Shown here in pieces: positions 17,726 through 26,778 of a stretch of 64,000 nt of DNA. The stretch is from Bacillota bacterium (GTDB taxonomy: Bacteria; Bacillota; Clostridia; Lachnospirales; Lachnospiraceae). The stretch spans positions 296,946 through 360,945 of the forward strand of contig JAEYSV010000016.1 of assembly GCA_023434365.1 (NCBI GenBank), read 5' to 3'. The notes beneath the pieces were generated by a model. The model did not search any database. It was not told the DNA's origin and saw only the letters and a program-made list of their open reading frames with translations. Position numbers and translations under genes: made by a program. The first letter of the stretch is position 1; every line of letters begins with the position of its first letter.

Positions 17726-17734
17726 TGGTATAGT
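17726..17734 (+). promoter_or_regulatory. Extended -10 promoter of the V-ATPase operon
   Basis: TGGTATAGT at 17726-17734 fits the extended -10 form TGnTATAAT with one change. A weak -35 (TTTCTT, 17705-17710) lies 18 bases upstream. It is about 94 bp ahead of the first V-ATPase gene. The rest of the 17557-17827 gap is AT-rich with nothing else recognised. Confidence 0.45.
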
Positions 17735-17827
17735 GCTAGATTTCACATATAGCGATTTATGTTAACATAAACTACCAACATAAAATGACATTGGAATCTA
17801 TCAACAACTCATAAAGGAGGCTATGCT

Positions 17828-18139
17828 ATGGAGAAAGTCATCAATGTGTTGTATGAGATTGAAGAAAAAGCCAATACCATTCTGGAACGATCCAACAAAG
17901 AGAAGACACGGCTTTATGAAAAAATGAACATAGACATTGAACATCTAAAAGCAGAGATTAAAAAAAGTACAGATCAGCAACTAAGTATTTTAAAGTCTAA
18001 TATGGAAAAAGAGATTCTTGAAGAACGATTTATACTATTAGATAACTGTAATAAGCAGCTCTCTGATATGGAAAAAAACTTTAATGACAATCATGATGCA
18101 TTAGTAGACAAAGTTTTTCAACGTATTATAGCTATCTAA
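17828..18139 (+). CDS. V-type ATPase peripheral stalk subunit G/H (NtpF-like)
   Basis: This 103-residue protein is almost entirely charged and helical with heptad-like spacing, as expected for the coiled-coil stator subunit that pairs with subunit E in A/V-type ATPases. It has no membrane segment. AAAGGAGG lies just ahead of the ATG. Its position as first gene of the ATPase operon matches ntpF in Enterococcus hirae and ahaH-like genes elsewhere. The assignment rests on composition, length and context rather than on a sharp motif. Confidence 0.75.
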   Translation: MEKVINVLYEIEEKANTILERSNKEKTRLYEKMNIDIEHLKAEIKKSTDQQLSILKSNMEKEILEERFILLDNCNKQLSDMEKNFNDNHDALVDKVFQRIIAI

Positions 18140-18180
18140 TCTATAACCCTTGAAAACCATTGCGCGGAAAGGAGGTTTCT

Positions 18181-19221
18181 ATGGGGATTGATCTTTTTAC
18201 CTATAGCGGCATCATTACAAAGATACGTGCATTGCAAAGTGGTCTGATGACAAAAGATGATTATAACCGCATTGCATATCTTGAGACGACCGCTGATTTT
18301 ATCTCCTATATCAAAGCTCAACCCGGTTTTGCTCATATATTCGATAAATATGATGAAAGCAAACTTCACCGGGGACAGATTGAACAAATACTTACAAACT
18401 CTGTGCATCTATCCTATGCCAAAGTTTATCGCTTTGCAGGACAGATACAAAGAAAGTATTTGTCTTTGATATTCTTCCGGTTCGAAGTTAATATATTAAA
18501 AGCCTGTCTTCAAAAAGTATTTAACGAAGAAGATAACCACGATTTATTATTATTTGAATCATTTTTTGAGAGCCACAGCAGTTTAAATGTTAGCACTCTA
18601 GCTGCCTCTCAAACAATCGAAGAATTTATCAATAATCTGCATAACACACCATACTATAGTCTTTTTCAAAAACTATATAGCACCCATCATGATTCACTTC
18701 AGGATTATGAAGTACAGCTAGATATCTATTACTTCACAAAATCATGGAAAATGATTGAACACTTCCCAAAAGGGAAAAACCGTAAGATAATTAAAGCTTT
18801 ATATGGAACACAAATTGATTTGTTAAACATCCAATGGATCTACCGTTCAAAGAAGTTTTATGATATGAGTGCGGTTAAAATTGTAACAAATATTATACCT
18901 ATTACTTACAAATTAAATAAAAACAATTTGGATCATATGATTGAAGCCATCAGCACAGAGGAATTTGCTCGTGAAATATCAAAAACATATTACAAGAAAA
19001 TTTTCTCTGAATTAGACTACACAAACATAGAATCTGCTTATGTACGTAAATTAATGAAGCTTTATAGTATGTATGCAACCAAATATAGCCACTCAATGGC
19101 TCCGGTACTACGGTTTTTATTTATGAAAGAATTAGAACTGGAAAATCTAACGACTGCTCTTGAATGCATTCGTTATCGTCTCACCCCAAACGAAATTCTT
19201 GACTATCTAATATACGAATAA
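18181..19221 (+). CDS. ntpC: V-type ATPase subunit C (d-type central stalk collar)
   Basis: A 346-residue, largely helical soluble subunit that links the central rotor to the membrane c-ring. It shows the family's repeats with YxxxYxxxRI-like helices (for example FFRFEVNILKACLQ and YRSKKFYDM). The start is the ATG at 18181, preceded by AAAGGAGG at 18168-18175; an in-frame TTG at 18160 lies before this ribosome site and is not used. It follows the stalk gene by 41 bp and precedes subunit I by 18 bp. Confidence 0.88.
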   Translation: MGIDLFTYSGIITKIRALQSGLMTKDDYNRIAYLETTADFISYIKAQPGFAHIFDKYDESKLHRGQIEQILTNSVHLSYAKVYRFAGQIQRKYLSLIFFRFEVNILKACLQKVFNEEDNHDLLLFESFFESHSSLNVSTLAASQTIEEFINNLHNTPYYSLFQKLYSTHHDSLQDYEVQLDIYYFTKSWKMIEHFPKGKNRKIIKALYGTQIDLLNIQWIYRSKKFYDMSAVKIVTNIIPITYKLNKNNLDHMIEAISTEEFAREISKTYYKKIFSELDYTNIESAYVRKLMKLYSMYATKYSHSMAPVLRFLFMKELELENLTTALECIRYRLTPNEILDYLIYE

Positions 19222-19239
19222 CACGGGAGGTGTAACGCT

Positions 19240-21141
19240 GTGATAGAAAAAATGAACTTTATCAGTATCGCCGGTCCGCGAGATGACATTGACCGGATGG
19301 TAAACGTCTATTTGAATCGCTTTGAAATTCATTTGGAAAATGCGTTATCCGAATTAAGTGATGCCAGAGATCTTCGTCCGTTTGTAGAAATTAACCCCTA
19401 CAAAGAAGTGTTAAGTAAAGCGGATAATATGGTGCATATACTAGGAGAGGTGAAAACCGCCCCTGTCGAAATTAGCATCATTGATGCGGTTAATACTATT
19501 AATGAAACGCATCAAGAACTGGATGAAATCAATCACAAAATACAGGAATTGAAGGATGCACGAAATCATCTTGCTGAGCAACTACCAAAAATCAGACCAT
19601 TTCGTATGCTGAATTTTGACTTAAGAAAGATGCAGGACTTTAAGTTCATAAAGTTTCGATTCGGACGCATTAGCCATGAATACTTTCAAAAATTTAGTAA
19701 ATACATTTATGATAATCTAAATACTGTTTTTTATGAATGTTACAATGACAAAGATTACATTTATGGCATATATTTTGTTCCTGCAACCAATCAGGTACAA
19801 GTAAATACTATATATAATTCTCTTCACTTTGAAGCCTTTGAAATGCCAGATGAATATGAAGGAACACCAGAAGATATATGTAATACTATACAAACACAAA
19901 TAACTGATTTAGAAGAGCAAATCAAGTTAATGAACAAACAATCGGAAGACTTTCTTAAGAATCATGAGGAAGACATAATAAGTGCAAGAAATGAGTTGCG
20001 ACGTCATAATGATAGTTTTGACATTCGTAAAATGGCTGCTGTAACAGTATCTTCGGAAGTAGATTCTGCATACTACATTCTATGTGGTTGGATGTCCTTT
20101 GAAGATACAGATAATTTTATTACTGCGACAAAAAAGGATAAAAAAGTTACTGTTATTGTAGATAATTCACAGGAAGTTTCTGAAATAAACAAACCACCAA
20201 CAAAGTTAAAGAATCCGGCAATTTTCCGCCCATTTGAAATGTTTGTTAATATGTATGGATTACCAGCATATAACGAAATTGATCCAACCATTTTTGTAGC
20301 ACTTACTTATTCCTTTATCTTTGGAGCGATGTTTGGTGATGTAGGTCAAGGATTATGCCTAGTAGTAGGCGGTTTCTTATTTAGTAAGTATAAGAAAATG
20401 GCTCTTGCTGCGGTAATATCATTGGCTGGTATTTTCTCAACTTTCTTTGGTTTTATGTATGGATCATTATTTGGATATGAACATGTTTTACCTACCTATT
20501 GGCTAAAGCCAATGGAAAACGTTATGACTGTTCTGGTTGTTGCTGTGGGTCTTGGTGTCGTTTTAATACTCGTGGCTATTATCTTAAATATTATCAATGC
20601 CATTCGCGCAAAGGATATGGAAAAATTACTATTTGACAGCAATGGAATTGCAGGATTACTGTTTTATGCAGGTGTTGTTGGTAGCGTTGTAGGTATCTTT
20701 ATGGGTTATGCACTACCAAGCACCATTATCTTAGCTATTCTTCTTGGATTACCAATACTAGCTATGTTTTTAAAAGAACCATTAACACATCTGGTAGAGC
20801 GTAAATCCAAAATACTTCCTGATAGTAAGGTAATGTTTTTTATTGAAGCTTTAGTAGAATTATTTGATATTCTGTTAACATATGCAACAAATACAATTTC
20901 CTTCTTACGTGTGGGTGCATTTGCATTAAGCCATGCAGGTATGATGGGTGTTGTATTAATGCTAGGCGGTGCTGAATCTGGTAATACTAATTGGATTATA
21001 ATTATTTTAGGTAATATACTCGTAGCTGGTATGGAAGGTCTGATTGTTGGAATTCAGGTTTTACGTCTTGAGTATTACGAAATGTTTGGACGTTTCTACC
21101 GCGGTACCGGTAAAGAGTTTAATGCTTTTAAACACAAATAA
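19240..21141 (+). CDS. ntpI: V-type ATPase subunit I (membrane a-subunit)
   Basis: This 633-residue stator forms the ion half-channels against the c-ring. A cytoplasmic N-terminal arm of about 330 residues, with a coiled coil around 90-125 and 220-260, is followed by about eight membrane helices. The essential arginine is Arg557 in SFLRVGAFALSHAGM. Earlier the signature PTIFVALTYSFIFGAMFGD opens the membrane domain. The start is a GTG at 19240, chosen because GGGAGGTG at 19225-19232 is seven bases away; the first in-frame ATG (19252) would be too far. Confidence 0.95.
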   Translation: MIEKMNFISIAGPRDDIDRMVNVYLNRFEIHLENALSELSDARDLRPFVEINPYKEVLSKADNMVHILGEVKTAPVEISIIDAVNTINETHQELDEINHKIQELKDARNHLAEQLPKIRPFRMLNFDLRKMQDFKFIKFRFGRISHEYFQKFSKYIYDNLNTVFYECYNDKDYIYGIYFVPATNQVQVNTIYNSLHFEAFEMPDEYEGTPEDICNTIQTQITDLEEQIKLMNKQSEDFLKNHEEDIISARNELRRHNDSFDIRKMAAVTVSSEVDSAYYILCGWMSFEDTDNFITATKKDKKVTVIVDNSQEVSEINKPPTKLKNPAIFRPFEMFVNMYGLPAYNEIDPTIFVALTYSFIFGAMFGDVGQGLCLVVGGFLFSKYKKMALAAVISLAGIFSTFFGFMYGSLFGYEHVLPTYWLKPMENVMTVLVVAVGLGVVLILVAIILNIINAIRAKDMEKLLFDSNGIAGLLFYAGVVGSVVGIFMGYALPSTIILAILLGLPILAMFLKEPLTHLVERKSKILPDSKVMFFIEALVELFDILLTYATNTISFLRVGAFALSHAGMMGVVLMLGGAESGNTNWIIIILGNILVAGMEGLIVGIQVLRLEYYEMFGRFYRGTGKEFNAFKHK

Positions 21142-21169
21142 TAAAAAGTTGATTAAGGAGGACTTAATT

Positions 21170-21601
21170 ATGTCAATGACAGTTAAATTAATTTTTGTAG
21201 CTGCTTTAATTTTAAGTATTATTATCCCATTTGGGGCATTTTTAGTCGGAGAAAGAACAAAAGGTAATCTAAAAAAATCATTATTATGTAATGCAGCCTT
21301 ATTTTTTGGAACATTAGTTATCGCTGATATCTTATTATTTGGTGGAAGTGTATCTGCTGCCTCTCAAGAAGCTGCAGAAGCTGCAGGCACTGCTGCTGAT
21401 GGTATGAAATTCTTAGCTGCTGCTCTTAGTACAGGTATGTCCTGTATTGGTGGTGGTATTGCCGTATCGAGTGCTGCAAGCGCTGCACTTGGTGCAATGA
21501 GTGAGGATGCAAGCATCATGGGTAAAGCATTAATCTTCGTAGCTCTTGCAGAAGGTATTGCTTTATATGGTTTGTTAATTTCCTTTACTATCTTAGGATA
21601 A
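21170..21601 (+). CDS. ntpK: V-type ATPase subunit K (c-ring proteolipid)
   Basis: A 143-residue proteolipid of four membrane helices, the duplicated-hairpin form found in V-type rings. The ion-binding carboxylate is Glu128 in helix 4 (ALAEGIALYG). The equivalent place in helix 2 has no acid, although Asp53 lies two residues beyond it. Thus one carboxylate per four helices is expected. GGIAVSSAASAALGAMSED is the conserved loop segment. AAGGAGGA at 21155-21162 fixes the ATG at 21170. Na+ versus H+ coupling cannot be settled by eye. Confidence 0.93.
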   Translation: MSMTVKLIFVAALILSIIIPFGAFLVGERTKGNLKKSLLCNAALFFGTLVIADILLFGGSVSAASQEAAEAAGTAADGMKFLAAALSTGMSCIGGGIAVSSAASAALGAMSEDASIMGKALIFVALAEGIALYGLLISFTILG

Positions 21602-21616
21602 GTTGGTGATGTAAAC

Positions 21617-21925
21617 ATGAAAATGTTTCTTATTAGTGATAATGTTGATACTTACACCGGAATGCGTCTAGCTGGAGTAGAAGGTGTTGTAATTCATTCA
21701 AAAAAACACTTAAAAGAACAACTAGAACGTGCGGTAGCTGATAAAGATCTTGGTATTTTACTTATTACCGAACGGTTTGGAAGAGAATTTCCAGAGATTA
21801 TTGATGATATTAAGTTAAACCGAAGACTTCCTTTAATTGTCGAAGTACCAGATCGACATGGAACAGGACGTAAACCTGACTTCATCACGTCTTATGTAAA
21901 TGAAGCAATTGGTATAAAACTGTAG
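21617..21925 (+). CDS. ntpG: V-type ATPase subunit F (central rotor)
   Basis: A 102-residue soluble subunit with a Rossmann-like fold that binds the D subunit in the central shaft. The family pattern is visible: MFLISDNVDTYTGMRLAGV at the start, GILLITERF in the middle and PLIVEVPDRHG later. It begins 15 bp after ntpK, with a weak GGTGAT ribosome site. The E. hirae operon calls this gene ntpG, whereas other systems call it subunit F. Confidence 0.93.
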   Translation: MKMFLISDNVDTYTGMRLAGVEGVVIHSKKHLKEQLERAVADKDLGILLITERFGREFPEIIDDIKLNRRLPLIVEVPDRHGTGRKPDFITSYVNEAIGIKL

Positions 21926-21940
21926 TTTATATTAATAATA

Positions 21941-21985
21941 TTCTTCTTAAGTAGCTAAGAATCATTCTTACTATCTTAAGAAGAA
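21941..21985 (+). other. Intra-operon hairpin between V-ATPase subunits F and E
   Basis: An 11-bp perfect stem (TTCTTCTTAAG with CTTAAGAAGAA) encloses a second 7-bp stem (TAAGAAT-C-ATTCTTA). There is no T-run, so it is not a simple terminator. It may act as an RNA processing or stability element, since subunit copy numbers differ in the complex. Confidence 0.7.
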
Positions 21986-22013
21986 TTAGAAACGAAAGGT
22001 GTGAATCATACCT

Positions 22014-22580
22014 ATGAAAGTAGACAAAAAGCTGGAACACTTTTATCAAGCTGTTATTGATGATGCTACAATGCAAAGTGATTCCATTATTAACGAGTAT
22101 AAAGAATCCTTAAAAACAATATTTGAGGATCAGAAGAGAGAATTAGAACAAAAAGCGGAGATTTTATTAAAAGTCGAAACAGATTCTCTAATACGGCAAA
22201 AGAACAAATCTCTCTCTACTGAGACCTTTGCAATACGCCGTAAAATCAATGATAAAAACATTGAATTAAAAGACAAATTATTTGACGATATTTATGTGAA
22301 ATTGATTGATTTTATGAAAACTCCTTCTTATGAGGAGCTGCTTATAAAGCAAATAAAAGCCGCATTAAAAACAGCTAGAGGTGCCGCTATTACCATTTAT
22401 ATTAATGAAAGTGATAATGCGTTACATCAAAAGCTCCAGGAGGCTACCGATACAATACTAACTATTAGTACTATGAATTTTTTAGGTGGAACTCGCGCAG
22501 TTATACATGAAAAACATATTTTAATAGATAATTCATTCTCAACAAAATTAGCGGAAGAAAAGAATGTTTTCCAGTTCTAA
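22014..22580 (+). CDS. ntpE: V-type ATPase peripheral stalk subunit E
   Basis: A 188-residue stator subunit with a long N-terminal charged helix (about 1-95) for coiled-coil pairing with subunit G/H. A compact C-terminal domain contacts the A3B3 head. The C-terminal half carries the expected RAVIHEKHILIDNSFSTKL segment. AAGGTG lies about 11 bases before the ATG. The 88-bp gap to the preceding gene contains a strong hairpin. Identity rests on architecture, length and operon position. Confidence 0.85.
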   Translation: MKVDKKLEHFYQAVIDDATMQSDSIINEYKESLKTIFEDQKRELEQKAEILLKVETDSLIRQKNKSLSTETFAIRRKINDKNIELKDKLFDDIYVKLIDFMKTPSYEELLIKQIKAALKTARGAAITIYINESDNALHQKLQEATDTILTISTMNFLGGTRAVIHEKHILIDNSFSTKLAEEKNVFQF

Positions 22581-22620
22581 TCTAAGCACCCTATATATTA
22601 ACAAGGAGGTTTGAACAGGT

Positions 22621-24387
22621 ATGCAAATTACAGGTCAAATCTATGGTATAAATGGTCCCGTGGTTACTATAAAAGGACGCACGGAGTTCAAAATGTCAGA
22701 AATGGTTTATGTGGGTAAAGAAAAGCTGATTGGCGAAGTAATCGGTTTGTCTAAAAATCAAACGACCATTCAAGTGTTTGAAGAGACAACCGGACTTAAG
22801 CCAGATGAAACAGTTTATGGAAGTGGGCATCAAATGTCAGTTATCTTAGCACCTGGGATTATCAGTAATATCTTTGATGGAATTGAACGACCTTTAAAAG
22901 AGATTGCAGATAGAAGTGGATCCTTTATCCCAAGAGGTGTTAGTGTGGATTCCCTTGATACAGCAAAGCTATGGGATGTACACATGACAATAAAGCCTGG
23001 TGACAAGGTTTACGGTGGAACAATTATTGCCGAAGTACCAGAGACTATAGCTATCACCCACAAATCAATGGTTCCTCCAAAAATCGAAGGAACCGTTATA
23101 GACGTAGTAGAAGATGGTCAATATACTATATTAGATAAACTTGCAACTCTGGAGACTTCATCCGGAGAAAAAATTGATTTAACACTAGCACAGCGTTGGC
23201 CAATAAGAATACCAAGACCAACAGCAAAGCGTTTTGCGGCTGATAAGCCATTAATCACTGGACAACGTATTATTGATACCCTTTTTCCTATTGCTAAAGG
23301 TGGTACTGCCGCCGTTCCAGGAGGGTTCGGTACTGGAAAAACAATGACTCAGCATCAGTTAGCTAAATGGTCCGATGCCGATATCATTGTTTATATTGGT
23401 TGTGGAGAACGCGGAAATGAGATGACTAACGTATTAGAGGATTTTAGTAAATTAGTCGACCCAAAAACAGGTAATAAACTATTAGCTCGTACAACTTTAA
23501 TTGCTAATACTTCTAATATGCCAGTAGCTGCCCGTGAGGCAAGTATTTATACAGGAATTACATTAGCAGAGTATTATAGGGATATGGGTTATCATGTAGC
23601 TATCATGGCAGACTCAACCTCAAGATGGGCAGAAGCCCTTCGAGAATTATCTGGTCGTTTAGAGGAAATGCCTGCAGAAGAAGGTTTTCCAGCTTACCTA
23701 GCATCACGTTTATCAGCTTTTTATGAACGAGCAGGTTTAATGCAGAATTTAAATGGCACAGAAGGTAGTGTTTCTATCATTGGGGCAGTATCCCCACAAG
23801 GTGGTGACTTCTCCGAACCCGTAACTCAGAATACGAAACGTTTTGTTCGTTGTTTCTGGGCACTAGATAAATCTCTTGCTTATGCAAGACACTTTCCTGC
23901 GATTAACTGGTTAACAAGCTACTCTGAGTATATTTCTGACTTAATCCCTTGGTATACCAAGAATGTTGGCGAAGAGTTTGTCTATGACCGTAACCAATTA
24001 ATTAGTATATTAACTCAGGAGAGTCAGCTCAACGAAATTGTAAAACTAATTGGAGCTGATGTTTTACCTGATGATCAGAAACTTGTTCTTGAAATCGCAC
24101 GCGTTATTCGCTTAGGGTTTGTACAGCAAAATGCATTCCATCCATATGATACTTATGTTCCTATGAATAAGCAGCTAAAAATGATGGAAATTATTTTATA
24201 TCTATATGATAAATCAAAAGCACTCATTTCTCTAGGAATGCCAATGAGAATATTAAAAGAAACTAATATATTTGAACGAGTAATTGCAATCAAATATGAT
24301 GTATCTAACGATGAGATTAATAAATTCGATGATTATAAAAAAGAAATTGATGCATATTACAACTATGTATTAAAAACAAATGCATAA
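22621..24387 (+). CDS. ntpA: V-type ATPase catalytic subunit A
   Basis: A 588-residue catalytic ATPase subunit. The P-loop is GGFGTGKT at residues 234-241, where many relatives have GAFGSGKT. This is followed by YIGCGERGNEMTNVL, the catalytic Glu region, and DSTSRWAEALRELSGRLEEMP. The non-homologous insert before the P-loop, which distinguishes A from B and F1-beta, is present (about 115-190). AAGGAGGT precedes the ATG by about 11 bases. With subunit B it forms the hexameric head. Confidence 0.98.
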   Translation: MQITGQIYGINGPVVTIKGRTEFKMSEMVYVGKEKLIGEVIGLSKNQTTIQVFEETTGLKPDETVYGSGHQMSVILAPGIISNIFDGIERPLKEIADRSGSFIPRGVSVDSLDTAKLWDVHMTIKPGDKVYGGTIIAEVPETIAITHKSMVPPKIEGTVIDVVEDGQYTILDKLATLETSSGEKIDLTLAQRWPIRIPRPTAKRFAADKPLITGQRIIDTLFPIAKGGTAAVPGGFGTGKTMTQHQLAKWSDADIIVYIGCGERGNEMTNVLEDFSKLVDPKTGNKLLARTTLIANTSNMPVAAREASIYTGITLAEYYRDMGYHVAIMADSTSRWAEALRELSGRLEEMPAEEGFPAYLASRLSAFYERAGLMQNLNGTEGSVSIIGAVSPQGGDFSEPVTQNTKRFVRCFWALDKSLAYARHFPAINWLTSYSEYISDLIPWYTKNVGEEFVYDRNQLISILTQESQLNEIVKLIGADVLPDDQKLVLEIARVIRLGFVQQNAFHPYDTYVPMNKQLKMMEIILYLYDKSKALISLGMPMRILKETNIFERVIAIKYDVSNDEINKFDDYKKEIDAYYNYVLKTNA

Positions 24388-24401
24388 AGGAGGGAAACAT
24401 C

Positions 24402-25799
24402 ATGTCAATTGAATATTTAGGACTCAGTGAGATAAATGGCCCTCTGATAGTTCTAGAGGGAGTACAGGACGCTTCCTACGAAGAAATTGTAGAACTAACT
24501 GTCGATGGAACGCAAAAAAAATTAGGCCGTATCATCGAATGTTATGAGGATCGTGCCGTTATCCAAGTTTTTGGTGGCACAGATGATATTTCCCTTCGTA
24601 ACACGCATACTAAATTAACTGGAAGACCTATGGAGATACCATTATCAATGGATATTCTAGGACGTACCTTTAACGGGCTTGGCCAGCCAATAGATGGGCT
24701 TGGATCAATTGTAAGTGATATTAAACGTAATGTTAACGGGCAACCACTTAATCCTGTCGCTCGTGAATATCCTCGAAACTACATTAAAACCGGAATTTCG
24801 GCAATTGATTCCTTAACAACATTAATTCGCGGTCAGAAACTACCAATCTTTAGTGGAAATGGTCTGCCACATGATCAGTTAGCTGCTCAAATTGTACGAC
24901 AGGCTTCTCTTGGTAGCAATTCCGATGAAAAGTTTGGTATCGTATTTGCAGCAATGGGCGTAAAACATGATGTTGCTGAATACTTTAGACGTGCATTTGA
25001 TGAAAGTGGTGCTTCCTCTCATGTTACAATGTACTTAAATTTGGCCAATGATCCAGTGGTTGAACGTTTAATTACTCCAAGAGTTGCATTAACTGCTGCA
25101 GAGTATCTAGCATTTGAAAAAGGAATGCATATTCTTGTAATCTTAACTGATATGACTTCATTTGCAGAAGCAATGAGAGAGGTTTCTTCCTCTAAAGGTG
25201 AAATTCCTAGCCGTAAAGGATATCCTGGCTACTTATACAGTGAATTATCAACTATTTATGAACGTGCTGGTATTGTAGCTGGAAAACCTGGTAGTGTAAC
25301 ACAAATCCCTATACTTACAATGCCAAATGATGATATTACGCATCCAATTCCTGACTTAACAGGATATATCACCGAGGGCCAAATTGTACTCGATCGATCA
25401 ATGCATCAAAAAGCAATCTATCCTCCAATTAATGTGTTACCATCTCTCTCCCGTCTTATGAAAGATGGCATCGGTGCTGGCTTTACGAGAGAAGACCATA
25501 ATGATTTATCTAATCAGCTCTTTTCTTCTTATGCCCATGTTGGGGAAGCTAGGAATCTGGCAAGCGTTATTGGTGAGGACGAATTATCCTCAATTGATAA
25601 AAAATATTTGGAATTTGGTAATCGTTTCGAACAGATATTTGTTGGTCAAGGGTTAAATGAAGACCGTTCAATAGAAGAAACCTTAGATCTTGGATGGGAT
25701 CTACTTAAAATACTCCCTAAAGAGGAACTAGATCGAATTGATACAAAAATTCTTGATAAATACTACAAAGCTAGTGAACCCGACACTGTAACGGAGTAA
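24402..25799 (+). CDS. ntpB: V-type ATPase non-catalytic subunit B
   Basis: A 465-residue head subunit that alternates with A. It lacks a proper P-loop, with FSGNGLPHDQLAAQI in its place, as in all B subunits. It retains TDMTSFAEAMREVS and PGSVTQIPILTMPNDDITHP near the interface arginine. It starts 14 bp after ntpA with AAAGGAGGG close to the ATG, so the A and B genes are tightly coupled, fitting equal stoichiometry. Confidence 0.98.
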   Translation: MSIEYLGLSEINGPLIVLEGVQDASYEEIVELTVDGTQKKLGRIIECYEDRAVIQVFGGTDDISLRNTHTKLTGRPMEIPLSMDILGRTFNGLGQPIDGLGSIVSDIKRNVNGQPLNPVAREYPRNYIKTGISAIDSLTTLIRGQKLPIFSGNGLPHDQLAAQIVRQASLGSNSDEKFGIVFAAMGVKHDVAEYFRRAFDESGASSHVTMYLNLANDPVVERLITPRVALTAAEYLAFEKGMHILVILTDMTSFAEAMREVSSSKGEIPSRKGYPGYLYSELSTIYERAGIVAGKPGSVTQIPILTMPNDDITHPIPDLTGYITEGQIVLDRSMHQKAIYPPINVLPSLSRLMKDGIGAGFTREDHNDLSNQLFSSYAHVGEARNLASVIGEDELSSIDKKYLEFGNRFEQIFVGQGLNEDRSIEETLDLGWDLLKILPKEELDRIDTKILDKYYKASEPDTVTE

Positions 25800-25842
25800 T
25801 TTTAAAAACAAAATATATTCCATGTAAAAATGAGGTGAGCTT

Positions 25843-26463
25843 ATGAATCCGAATACCTTTCCTACCAAAGGTAACCTTATATTAGCCAAAAACTCATTAA
25901 CCCTTGCAAGGCAGGGTTTTGAGTTAATGGATAAAAAGCGAAATATCCTGATTCGAGAATTAATGGAATTAATTGAGGAAGCTAGCAATATTCAAGGTGA
26001 AATTGATAGTACTTTCCGGTCAGCATATCTTGCTTTACAGAAAGCTAATATCGAAATGGGAATTAAAAATGTAGAGGAATTAAGCAAATCCGTACCAGAG
26101 GAGAATTCCATCACAATAAAATACCGTAGTGTTATGGGTACAGAAATTCCTTTAGTTTCTATTGATAATCAATCTGATACTCCTGCCTACGCTTTTTATA
26201 ATACACGTCTCTCTTTAGACCGTGCTTGTAAAAAGTTCAACAAAGTAAAAGAACTTACTGTCAGATTAAGTAGTATTGAAAATGCTGCATATCGATTAGC
26301 AACCAATATAAAAAAGACACAAAAACGCGCTAATGCTTTACAAAATATCACGATTCCATTTTACTCGAGTCTTACTAAAGAAATACAAAATGCTCTAGAA
26401 GAAAAAGAACGCGAAGAATTCACAAGATTAAAAGTAATTAAACGCACTCATAATAAAGTTTAA
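25843..26463 (+). CDS. ntpD: V-type ATPase central shaft subunit D
   Basis: A 206-residue rotor shaft, with an N-terminal helix beginning NPNTFPTKGNLILAKNSLTLA and a C-terminal helix that form the antiparallel coiled coil inside the head. RRANALQNI-type residues appear here as KRANALQNITIP, the family signature near residue 165. GAGGTGAG precedes the ATG. It is the last gene of the operon, with a strong terminator 9 bp after the stop. No ntpJ-like K+ transporter follows, unlike E. hirae. Confidence 0.96.
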   Translation: MNPNTFPTKGNLILAKNSLTLARQGFELMDKKRNILIRELMELIEEASNIQGEIDSTFRSAYLALQKANIEMGIKNVEELSKSVPEENSITIKYRSVMGTEIPLVSIDNQSDTPAYAFYNTRLSLDRACKKFNKVKELTVRLSSIENAAYRLATNIKKTQKRANALQNITIPFYSSLTKEIQNALEEKEREEFTRLKVIKRTHNKV

Positions 26464-26471
26464 GCTTAGAG

Positions 26472-26510
26472 AACAACGATAAAATGAACTGTTTTATCGT
26501 TGTTTTTTTT
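26472..26510 (+). terminator. Terminator of the V-ATPase operon
   Basis: A perfect 13-bp stem: AACAACGATAAAA (26472-26484) with TTTTATCGTTGTT (26492-26504), a 7-base loop, then a run of T to 26510. Confidence 0.93.
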
Positions 26511-26646
26511 CTTTATTAATTATAGAATAAGTTCTTAGTAGACTCTTTTAAAATGATCATTAACTATTAATACTATTTTGGTTAGAAAATATTTTCTAAT
26601 AATTGTATCATTACACAACAGATTTATGAACAATTGGAATTTAATA

Positions 26647-26675
26647 TTGCTACTATTTATAAAATCTAATATAAT
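26647..26675 (+). promoter_or_regulatory. Promoter of the D-Ala-D-Ala carboxypeptidase gene
   Basis: TTGCTA (26647-26652), 17 bases, TATAAT (26670-26675). The rest of the 26511-26778 gap is AT-rich with nothing else recognised. Confidence 0.55.
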
Positions 26676-26778
26676 AACAATGTACTGTGTAAAGAGTTTT
26701 AAAAACAATACATAATTATATCAATATTTTTTATAGTTTTATTAACAATTAAACTGTAATTATTATAAAGGAGTTATT

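Noticed and set aside
21044..21169. N-terminal extension of the V-ATPase K gene
   Set aside because: It overlaps the end of subunit I; the ribosome site at 21155-21162 and the proteolipid family place the start at 21170.
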